Part shown: one piece after another, positions 1 to 4,735 of the stretch
How positions within the stretch are numbered: the stretch's first letter is position 1
How the letters are laid out: each line of letters starts with the position of its first letter
From: Actinomycetota bacterium
GTDB taxonomy: Bacteria; Actinomycetota; Thermoleophilia; Gaiellales; Gaiellaceae
Length of the DNA stretch: 5,437 bases
Reading direction: 5' to 3'
NCBI GenBank assembly: GCA_013813345.1
Contig: JACCRW010000171.1
Coordinates: 1 to 5,437 of the forward strand
The notes under the pieces: generated by a model
What the model was told of the DNA's origin: nothing
The model's input: the letters and a program-made list of their open reading frames with translations, nothing else
Database searches by the model: none
Program-made: the position numbers and the translations under genes

Positions 1-1
1 T

Positions 2-226
2 CCAGCCACGGCACCACCCCCGCCGCGCGCCGCCCCACCGCCGCCGCGCGTCACACCACCCAGGCCTTCCACAACGGCGACCACGACGACGGCGCCCACA
101 CCCGGTGCGACGTCTCCGTCCGAGCCGGCTCCCGCGACGACCGGCTCGGGAGAGAGCCCGTCCTCACCGGGCGGCGGCGCGGCCGGCGACGGCGAATCGC
201 CCTCGTCGTCGCCCAGGTCCGCGTCG
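2..226 (+). other. Low-complexity Pro/Thr/Ser linker coding region
   Basis: These 75 codons encode runs of proline (PPPP twice), then threonine-rich and then Ser/Gly/Glu-rich sequence with almost no large hydrophobic residues. This is typical of a disordered spacer that holds a surface domain away from the membrane or wall. It contains no transmembrane segment or signal peptide, which supports placing the gene's true start outside the window. Confidence 0.7.
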
Positions 227-994
227 GTGATCAAGAGCCTCCGCAGCTCGCGCGTGGCGATTACCGCAACGGGACCGAAGGCCCGCCCGGTTCTCGTGCG
301 CTTCCGGCTCGACCGCGCTCGCCGGCTGCAGGTGAGTGTCGTGCAGGTTTCCCCGCGCTGCCGCGCCGTCGGGCGGTTCGCAGTCCGTGGTCGCGCCGGC
401 TCGAATCTCGTGCGCTTCGGTCGGCGGCTACAGGGGCGAACGCTCCCGCCCGGTACGTATCGCCTCCTGCTTCGTGCGCCGGGTGTGACGACCCGCCGCG
501 TCACCGTGGTGATCTCCGACTCGGTGCGCCTATCGCCGGCTTCGACCGCTGCGGCGCGACGGCGAAACGTCTGCACGGCGGCTCAGGCACAGGTGCTCGG
601 CGGCACGACGGGAACGCCTGAGCCGGAATCGTCCCAGGAACCCGGCGTCGCCGGGCCGGCCGTCGGTGGCGTCGCGGGCGCACAGGCCAGCCGAAGCGGA
701 GGCGACCGGAGCGAGAGTGTTGACTCACCGGCCTCCGTCTCCGCGGGCGAGCCCGACGAGGGCCTCGGGATCGAAGCGTTCACTCCGGGCCGACTCGCAG
801 ACGAGGTTCCGGAAAGCCTCCTCGGGAGTCTCCTGCTCATCGTCGCCGTCCTCCTCCTCGCGCTCGCCGCCCTCCCGAGAGTCGCGATTCCCGGCCCCAG
901 GCTCGGTCGACTGCTCGGCGCGAGGAGGGTCGAGTTGGCCGCCGTCGGCGCGAGCCTCTTCCTCGGCGTGCTCCTCGTGGTCGGCCTCGCCTAG
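2..994 (+). CDS. C-terminal part of a surface protein: Pro/Thr/Ser linker, beta-rich domain, two C-terminal membrane helices (5'-partial)
   Basis: The frame is open to the left edge, so the true start lies outside the window. A GTG at 227 could open the frame but falls inside a continuous low-complexity linker and is unlikely to be the start. Numbering from the codon at position 2: residues 1-75 are a Pro/Thr/Ser/Ala/Gly-rich linker. Residues about 77-172 form a beta-rich domain with alternating hydrophobic strands (VLVRFRL, LQVSVVQV, NLVRFGRRL, PPGTYRLLL, RRVTVVIS), of a type common in large secreted proteins of Thermoleophilia. Residues about 173-270 are a second Ser/Gly/Glu-rich linker. 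Hydrophobic helices lie at about 273-293 and 310-330, the second ending at the C-terminus. I infer an envelope-anchored protein with an exported domain. No catalytic motif is visible, and the function is unknown because the N-terminal part is missing. The TAG stop overlaps the stop of convergent hypF. Confidence 0.75.
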   Translation, partial: PATAPPPPRAAPPPPRVTPPRPSTTATTTTAPTPGATSPSEPAPATTGSGESPSSPGGGAAGDGESPSSSPRSASVIKSLRSSRVAITATGPKARPVLVRFRLDRARRLQVSVVQVSPRCRAVGRFAVRGRAGSNLVRFGRRLQGRTLPPGTYRLLLRAPGVTTRRVTVVISDSVRLSPASTAAARRRNVCTAAQAQVLGGTTGTPEPESSQEPGVAGPAVGGVAGAQASRSGGDRSESVDSPASVSAGEPDEGLGIEAFTPGRLADEVPESLLGSLLLIVAVLLLALAALPRVAIPGPRLGRLLGARRVELAAVGASLFLGVLLVVGLA

Positions 995-3120
995 ACGCGG
1001 CTCGCGGCGACCGCCGCCTGGCCGTAGCTGATCCCGCCGTCGTTCGGCGGCACGAGCCGGTGGGTGAGGACGCGGAAGCCGAGGCGCTCGAGCCGTCGCT
1101 TCGTCGAGGAGAGCAGGCGCAGGTTCTGGAAGCTGCCGCCCGAGAGGACGATCGTCGGCGGGCTCGCGGCTTCGGCGCACGCCTCGGCGGCGGCTGCCGC
1201 GACCGTCTCGTGGAAGGCGGCGGCGATCTCCGCGCGGTCGCCGCCGGCGCGGAGCGCCAAGTAACAGTCTGTTACTAGGGCCGTTCCGTCGCCGAACCGC
1301 CACGTCCAAGGATCGGCCGCCGTCTCGCCCGCGAGCTGCTCGAGCTCGATCGCGGCCTGGCCCTCGTATGTGACGGAGTCGCGCACCCCGAGCACTGCCG
1401 CGACCGCGTCGAACAGCCGCCCCATCCCGGACGAGAGCGGCGCGTTCACCTTCAGCGCGTGGCGCACCACCTCCCAACGCTCCCACGGCACGGGCTCGCC
1501 GGCGCGCTCGAGGCAGGCAGCCGCCACCCGCCAGGGCTCGCGAATCGCGGCTTCGCCACCCGGCAGCGGGATTGGCTCCAGATGCGCGAGCCGCTCGAAC
1601 GAGTTCAGGTCGCAACGCAGCAGCTCGCCGCCCCAGAGCGTCCCGTCGGTCCCGTAGCCGGTGCCGTCGAAGACGAGCGCGAGCGCGGGGCCGGTCTCGC
1701 CGTGCTCGGCCAGGCACGCCGCCGCATGGGCGTGGTGATGCTGAACGCCGACGTGCTCGGCGTCCTGCTCGAGCGCCCATTTCGTGGCCAGGTACTCGGG
1801 ATGGAGGTCGTGCGCGATCACCTCCGGCTCGGCGCCGAGCATCGCGAGATAGAGCTCGAGATCGGTGATGAAGGCGCGGTAGGCGAGCTCCGAGTCGAGA
1901 TCGCCGAGGTGCGGGGAGAGGAACGCCTGCGCATCCCGGGCGACGCAGAAGGTGCTCTTCAACTCCGCGCCGGCGGCGACGATCGGCCGCGCAGCCCGAA
2001 TGGGTAGCGGGAGCGCGCCAGGCGCGTACCCGCGCGAGCGGCGGATCGGGTAGGCGGCACGGACGACCGAGTCCTCGCAGCGGCGGTGGATCGGCCGGTC
2101 GTGGGCGAGGAACGCGTCGGCGATCCCGCCGAGGCGCTCCCGAGCCTCGTCGTCCTCGTGCGCGATCGGCTCGTCCGAGCGGTTGCCGCTCGTCAGCACG
2201 AGGGCGCCGCCGAACGCGTCGAGCAGGAGATGGTGGAGTGGGGTGTAGGGCAGCATCACGCCGAGCCACGGTGTCCCAGGTGCCACCGAGAAGGCGACCG
2301 GCGCGTCCGCTCGCCGACGAGCCAGCACGATCGGCCGCTCTCGTGAGCGGAGGAGCGCCGCCTCCTCGGCGTTCGGGTCGACGAGAAGCTCCGGCTCGCT
2401 CGTCAGCACCGCGAACGGCTTGTCCTCGCGCAGCTTGCGCGCGCGCAGCCGCGCGACAGTGGCCTCGCTCGCCGCGTCGCAGGCGAGGTGATAGCCGCCG
2501 AGCCCCTTGACGGCGAGAATCGAGCCGTCGCGGAGCAGTCGAGCTGCGTCCTCGATCGAGATCGTGACCTGCGGGCCGCAAACCGGGCACGCGATCGGCT
2601 CGGCGTGGAAGCGTCGATCGTCGGGATCCTGGTACTCGCGTTGGCAGTCGACGCAGAGCGGAAAGCCCGCCATCGTCGTCAGAGGCCGGTCGTAGGGAAC
2701 ACCGGTCACGATCGTGAAGCGCGGGCCGCACTGCGTGCAGTTGATGAACGGGTAGCGGTAGCGGCGATCGTCGGGATCGAAGAGCTCGCGGAGGCAGTCG
2801 TCGCAGGTGGCGACATCCGCGGGGATCAGCGCCGTGCCCCCGCGCGGCTGGCTGACGTGGATCCTGAACTCGGTCTCGCCGCGCAGCTCGACGCCTCGCG
2901 TCTCGACCGAGTCGATCTGGGCAAGGGGCGGCGCCTCCTCGCGGAGCGCGCTCTCGAACCGCTCGAGCGCAGGCCCATTGCCCTCCACCTCGATCACGAC
3001 ACCCTCGCCGTCGTTCAGGACGAAGCCGCCGAGCTCGTGCTTCCGAGCGATCCGGTAGACGAAGGGTCGGAAGCCGACGCCCTGCACGATCCCCTTGACC
3101 ACGAAAGCGCGGCGCTCCAC
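991..3120 (-). CDS. hypF: Carbamoyltransferase HypF ([NiFe]-hydrogenase maturation)
   Basis: HypF uses carbamoyl phosphate and ATP to make carbamoyl-adenylate, then transfers the carbamoyl group to the C-terminal cysteine of HypE, where it becomes the cyanide ligand of the NiFe centre. It acts in the cytoplasm. All domains are present in order over 709 residues, near the family's usual length of about 750. The acylphosphatase domain has GIVQGVGFRPFVYR with Arg18 and Asn36. Two zinc-finger motifs use C106/C109/C128/C131 and C156/C159/C178/C181. A YrdC-like domain spans about 190-375 (KGLGGYHLACDA, KLREDKPFAVL, TSGNRSDEPI, RRSRGYAPG). The Kae1-like carbamoyltransferase domain has HHHAH at 461-465, DGTGYGTDGTLWGGE at 485-499, SGGSFQN at 660-666 and NDGGISYGQ at 693-701. 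The GTG start is the first possible start after an in-frame TGA at 3129-3131, and no good Shine-Dalgarno precedes it. No other hyp gene lies in the window. Confidence 0.97.
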   Translation of the reverse strand: MERRAFVVKGIVQGVGFRPFVYRIARKHELGGFVLNDGEGVVIEVEGNGPALERFESALREEAPPLAQIDSVETRGVELRGETEFRIHVSQPRGGTALIPADVATCDDCLRELFDPDDRRYRYPFINCTQCGPRFTIVTGVPYDRPLTTMAGFPLCVDCQREYQDPDDRRFHAEPIACPVCGPQVTISIEDAARLLRDGSILAVKGLGGYHLACDAASEATVARLRARKLREDKPFAVLTSEPELLVDPNAEEAALLRSRERPIVLARRRADAPVAFSVAPGTPWLGVMLPYTPLHHLLLDAFGGALVLTSGNRSDEPIAHEDDEARERLGGIADAFLAHDRPIHRRCEDSVVRAAYPIRRSRGYAPGALPLPIRAARPIVAAGAELKSTFCVARDAQAFLSPHLGDLDSELAYRAFITDLELYLAMLGAEPEVIAHDLHPEYLATKWALEQDAEHVGVQHHHAHAAACLAEHGETGPALALVFDGTGYGTDGTLWGGELLRCDLNSFERLAHLEPIPLPGGEAAIREPWRVAAACLERAGEPVPWERWEVVRHALKVNAPLSSGMGRLFDAVAAVLGVRDSVTYEGQAAIELEQLAGETAADPWTWRFGDGTALVTDCYLALRAGGDRAEIAAAFHETVAAAAAEACAEAASPPTIVLSGGSFQNLRLLSSTKRRLERLGFRVLTHRLVPPNDGGISYGQAAVAASRV
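1260..1276. promoter_or_regulatory. Perfect inverted repeat inside hypF, possible repressor operator
   Basis: AGTAACAGTCTGTTACT has two 8-base arms around a single central base and matches perfectly. It is unusually AT-rich for this region. On the hypF strand the stretch around it uses low-GC codons close together (CTA, GTA, ACA, TGT, TTG), where hypF otherwise strongly prefers G or C at third positions. The size and symmetry resemble TetR-family operators, but I cannot match it to a named site. Its position near the 3' end of hypF, far from any annotated start, makes a regulatory role uncertain. Confidence 0.35.
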
Positions 3121-3160
3121 CGTCCGTCATGATGCCCGCACACCTGCGGAGGAGCGATCG
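3121..3160. promoter_or_regulatory. Divergent intergenic region between hypF and the PAS-protein gene
   Basis: Only 40 bp separate the hypF GTG from the PAS-protein ATG on the opposite strand. If both genes have promoters here, the core elements must overlap each other or lie inside the coding sequences. I see no convincing -35/-10 pair. The segment holds the ribosome binding site of the PAS gene, and the TCATGA that supplies the in-frame stop before hypF. Confidence 0.5.
3148..3154 (+). promoter_or_regulatory. Ribosome binding site of the PAS-protein gene
   Basis: GGAGGAG lies 6 bases before the ATG at 3161. This near-perfect Shine-Dalgarno decides the start against an in-frame ATG at 3095, which would overlap the start of hypF and add an uninformative basic, polar stretch of 22 residues. 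Confidence 0.8.
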
Positions 3161-3694
3161 ATGCAGCGCTCGAGCATCCTGAACGGTGGCGATCTCCATC
3201 GCCTCGTTGTCGACAACATCACGGAGCTCGTCGCGCTGCTCGATCCGGACGGCGTCGTCCTCTACGCGTCGGCTGCGCACGAGCACAAGCTCGGCTACGC
3301 GCCGGAGGAGCTGATCGGCGGAGTCCTGACGACGTTGATCCATCCCGACGATCTCGGGCAGGTCGGGGACGCTTTCGAGGTGTGCGCGACGGATGGCCGG
3401 GCGCAACTGCCCGAGTTCCGGATCCGCCACCGCGACGGTCGCTGGCTCGTCCTCGACGGCGGCCTGACGGCGATCGACGCCGGTGGCCTGGAGCTCACCC
3501 TCGTCACCGCACGCGACGTGACCGAGCGAGCGCGACGCGACCGGGCCGAGCGTGAGTTCGTCGCGAACGACGGCGGCCGGATCGCCGCGGAAGCGCTGGC
3601 CGACCACGTCGTCGTGACGCCGTCCGAGCACATACCCCGGATCCAGGAGGCGCAGGCAAGCGCCTACCACCTCCTCCGCGAGCTCGTCGGATGA
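3161..3694 (+). CDS. Small PAS-domain protein with a possible vestigial histidine-kinase junction
   Basis: The 177-residue protein holds one PAS domain with its PAC part at about residues 14-121: an N-terminal helix (VVDNITELVALLD), then GVVLYASAA, the LGYAPEELIG and LIHPDD motifs usual in PAS folds, and FRIRHRDGRWLVLDG followed by ARDVTER. PAS domains bind small ligands or partner proteins and act as sensors. There is no signal peptide or membrane segment, so it is probably cytoplasmic. After the PAS comes ERARRDRAEREFVAN (residues 122-136). This resembles the linker that leads into the HELRTP phospho-acceptor box of a PAS histidine kinase, but that box is absent, and about 40 further residues end the protein with no kinase ATPase domain. 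Its stop overlaps the ATG of the next gene (ATGA), so the two are probably translationally coupled. The ligand and output are unknown. Confidence 0.87.
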   Translation: MQRSSILNGGDLHRLVVDNITELVALLDPDGVVLYASAAHEHKLGYAPEELIGGVLTTLIHPDDLGQVGDAFEVCATDGRAQLPEFRIRHRDGRWLVLDGGLTAIDAGGLELTLVTARDVTERARRDRAEREFVANDGGRIAAEALADHVVVTPSEHIPRIQEAQASAYHLLRELVG

Positions 3695-4134
3695 GCGGTC
3701 GCGGAGAGGTCGGTCGTGCGTTTGCGCGAGGCGTGATCGCAGCGATGGCGATGAGCGGCCTCCGCAAGGTGACGACGGGGCTCGGGTTCGTCGAGCAGAT
3801 CCCACCCGAGCGAGTCGCGCTCGAGGGAATACCGGCGCTCGTCCGCCGGATTCCTCCCGAGCGTCGCGATGTCGTGGTGGAGTTCACGCATTGGGCCTAC
3901 GGCGGCACCGGCGGCGCCGTGTTCGGACTCCTGCCGCCGCTCGTGCGCAAGCAGGGCTGGGCCGGACCTGTCTACGGCGCCGCCGTCTGGCTCGGCTACG
4001 AGCTCGCCATCGCTCCGATCCTCGGCCTGCATCGGCAGAACGAGCCGTCACTCACCGAGCGCGCAGCGCTCGTCGCCGACCACGTGCTCTACGGCGCCGT
4101 CGTCGCGAGTAGCCCCTGGCCACACGAGGCCTAG
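3691..4134 (+). CDS. Small multi-pass membrane protein, possibly DUF1440/YagU-like
   Basis: The 147-residue protein has hydrophobic, Gly/Ala-rich segments at about residues 11-25 (RGVIAAMAMSG), 66-85 (THWAYGGTGGAVFGLLPPLV), 90-112 (WAGPVYGAAVWLGYELAIAP) and 125-140 (AALVADHVLYGAVVAS), suggesting three or four membrane helices. The pattern of an H-W-x-Y-G helix with G-x-x-x-G packing, then a YGAAVWL-x-x-E helix with a conserved-looking P and GL, then HVLYG, recalls small YagU/DUF1440-type membrane proteins of actinobacteria. That assignment is from memory of the pattern and is tentative. No enzymatic motif is seen. The start is set by the ATGA overlap with the PAS gene, with no separate strong Shine-Dalgarno, so translation is likely coupled and the two products may work together. 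The gene ends in a palindrome shared with the convergent His-rich gene. Confidence 0.8.
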   Translation: MSGRGEVGRAFARGVIAAMAMSGLRKVTTGLGFVEQIPPERVALEGIPALVRRIPPERRDVVVEFTHWAYGGTGGAVFGLLPPLVRKQGWAGPVYGAAVWLGYELAIAPILGLHRQNEPSLTERAALVADHVLYGAVVASSPWPHEA

Positions 4135-4142
4135 CTAGGCCT
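4127..4142. terminator. 16-bp perfect palindrome at convergent gene ends, candidate bidirectional terminator
   Basis: AGGCCTAGCTAGGCCT is perfectly symmetric about 4134/4135. It contains the TAG of the membrane-protein gene (4132-4134) and, on the other strand, the TAG of the His-rich gene (4135-4137). As RNA from either strand it can form a 6-bp stem with a 4-base loop. No clear U-tract follows on either side, so an intrinsic terminator is only a possibility. Confidence 0.4.
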
Positions 4143-4368
4143 TCTCGTCCTCGCTTCCTGCCGGCGGGATCGAGGTCGGAACGGGGCCGGCCTCGGGCAT
4201 CGACGTGCCGAGCGGGTCGAGCGGCGCGGCCGGTGCCGGCGGCACGTCGTCGACCGCGGTCCCGTGGTCGTGCGAGTGATCGTGACCGTCGTGCGAGTGA
4301 CCGTCGTGCGAATGCTCGTGCGAGTCCGAACCGGTGAACATCGCCTTCAGCTTGTCCATGAACGACAT
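4135..4368 (-). CDS. Small His-rich, probably metal-binding protein
   Basis: The 77-residue protein has three parts. Residues 1-13 (MSFMDKLKAMFTG) form a short amphipathic helix with no signal peptide, so a cytoplasmic or membrane-surface location is likely. Residues 16-36 hold nine histidines within 19 positions (17-35), arranged as HSHDG, HSHDG, HD, HSHDH with alternating Ser, Asp and Gly. Residues 37-77 are a Pro/Ala/Glu-rich, probably disordered tail. His clusters of this kind bind Ni, Cu, Zn or Co in proteins such as HypB and SlyD, so I infer metal binding or storage; which metal cannot be read from the sequence. A strong Shine-Dalgarno (GGAAGGAG, 5-base spacer) fixes the ATG start. It lies 37 bp downstream of the cupredoxin gene on the same strand and may be co-transcribed. 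I do not recognise a named family. Confidence 0.85.
   Translation of the reverse strand: MSFMDKLKAMFTGSDSHEHSHDGHSHDGHDHSHDHGTAVDDVPPAPAAPLDPLGTSMPEAGPVPTSIPPAGSEDEKA
4264..4314 (-). repeat. Short in-frame 15-bp repeats encoding the His cluster
   Basis: Two adjacent 15-bp units (4285-4299 and 4300-4314) differ at one base. A third, diverged unit (4264-4278) is separated from them by 6 bp. On the coding strand each unit encodes HSHDG or HSHDH. The unit length is a multiple of three, so copy-number change would keep the frame and alter only the number of histidines. Confidence 0.7.
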
Positions 4369-4373
4369 ACGTG

Positions 4374-4381
4374 CTCCTTCC
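4374..4381 (-). promoter_or_regulatory. Ribosome binding site of the His-rich protein gene
   Basis: On the minus strand GGAAGGAG ends 5 bases before the ATG at 4368. It is stronger than anything seen before the upstream cupredoxin gene, which suggests that this small protein can be made at a higher level than its operon partners. Confidence 0.75.
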
Positions 4382-4405
4382 AGAGCGAGGGAGCCACGAT
4401 CCTAC

Positions 4406-4735
4406 TCAGCTCGGTCGGACGAGGAGCGTCGCGCTCATCCCGCGCTTCCTGTGATCGGCCAGCGAGCACCAGAGTGTGAAGCGCCCAGGCAGGAAGCGGG
4501 CCTCGAGCTCGGTCGTGCCGCCGGGGCGGGCCTTCCCGACGACGTAGGTGCGTGTGCCGCCGGCGCGGCGCAGCCGCAGATCGTGCTCGTCCTCGCCGTA
4601 ATTGACGAGCTGGACGATCGTCGGGCCTGCCTTGAGCGACTGGCGCGAGAGCGAGTAGCGGAACTCGTCAGCGCCGACCTGCACGCGGGCCGGTGCGGGG
4701 AGAAGCGCCAGCGCGGCGAGCGCGACCGCGATCAC
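4406..4735 (-). CDS. Exported cupredoxin-like protein with a complete type-1 copper site
   Basis: The 109-residue protein opens with a hydrophobic stretch (residues 1-16, Ala/Leu-rich, ending PAPA) that looks like a short signal peptide or membrane anchor without the usual basic N-terminus. The remainder is a single small beta-barrel: FRYSLSRQSLKAGPTIVQLVNYG, then EDEHDL, then FLPGRFTLWCSLADH, then GMSATLLV. The four type-1 copper ligands are in place: His51, Cys90, His95 and Met100, a Cys-x4-His-x4-Met pattern as in rusticyanin- and auracyanin-like cupredoxins. Known members are small electron carriers or copper handlers outside the cytoplasmic membrane. The GTG start overlaps the TGA of the DUF1501 gene (GTGA), and no earlier start codon is found in this frame nearby, so coupled translation is likely. 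The partner oxidoreductase is not visible here. Confidence 0.88.
   Translation of the reverse strand: MIAVALAALALLPAPARVQVGADEFRYSLSRQSLKAGPTIVQLVNYGEDEHDLRLRRAGGTRTYVVGKARPGGTTELEARFLPGRFTLWCSLADHRKRGMSATLLVRPS

Noticed and set aside
1459..2007. A 182-codon plus-strand frame antisense to hypF
   Set aside because: It lies wholly opposite well-conserved HypF coding sequence, has no recognisable domain or good ribosome binding site, and mirrors the codon bias of the real gene.
2335..2350. CCGCTC-TCGT-GAGCGG hairpin inside hypF
   Set aside because: Six-base GC-rich stems are common by chance at this base composition, and it has no U-tract or link to a gene boundary.
2488..3132. A 214-codon plus-strand frame antisense to the 5' half of hypF
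   Set aside because: The translation is low-information and charged with no recognisable domain. It is a complementary-strand shadow of the acylphosphatase and zinc-finger coding region.
3095..3133. TTGACC followed by CATGAT as a promoter for the PAS gene
   Set aside because: The spacing between the two hexamers is about 26-27 bp, too long for a sigma-70-type promoter, and no better -10 is found at 16-18 bp.
3095..3160. Upstream in-frame ATG that would lengthen the PAS protein by 22 residues
   Set aside because: It would overlap the start of hypF, has no Shine-Dalgarno, and adds an uninformative stretch. The ATG at 3161 has GGAGGAG at ideal spacing.
725..3805. A 1026-codon open frame on the minus strand overlapping hypF in another frame
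   Set aside because: Its translation is Arg/Pro/Ala-rich without any domain, while the neighbouring frame holds every HypF motif. Long stop-free shadows are expected at this GC content.
4399..4427. TAGGAT as a -10 element for a separate promoter of the His-rich gene
   Set aside because: The hexamer matches only 4 of 6 positions and the sequence at the expected -35 position has no resemblance to a consensus, so it cannot be supported from sequence alone.
4264..4479. Plus-strand frame opposite the His-rich gene with a Val/Arg repeat
   Set aside because: It is the complement of the His repeats (GTG opposite CAC) and has no ribosome binding site or domain.
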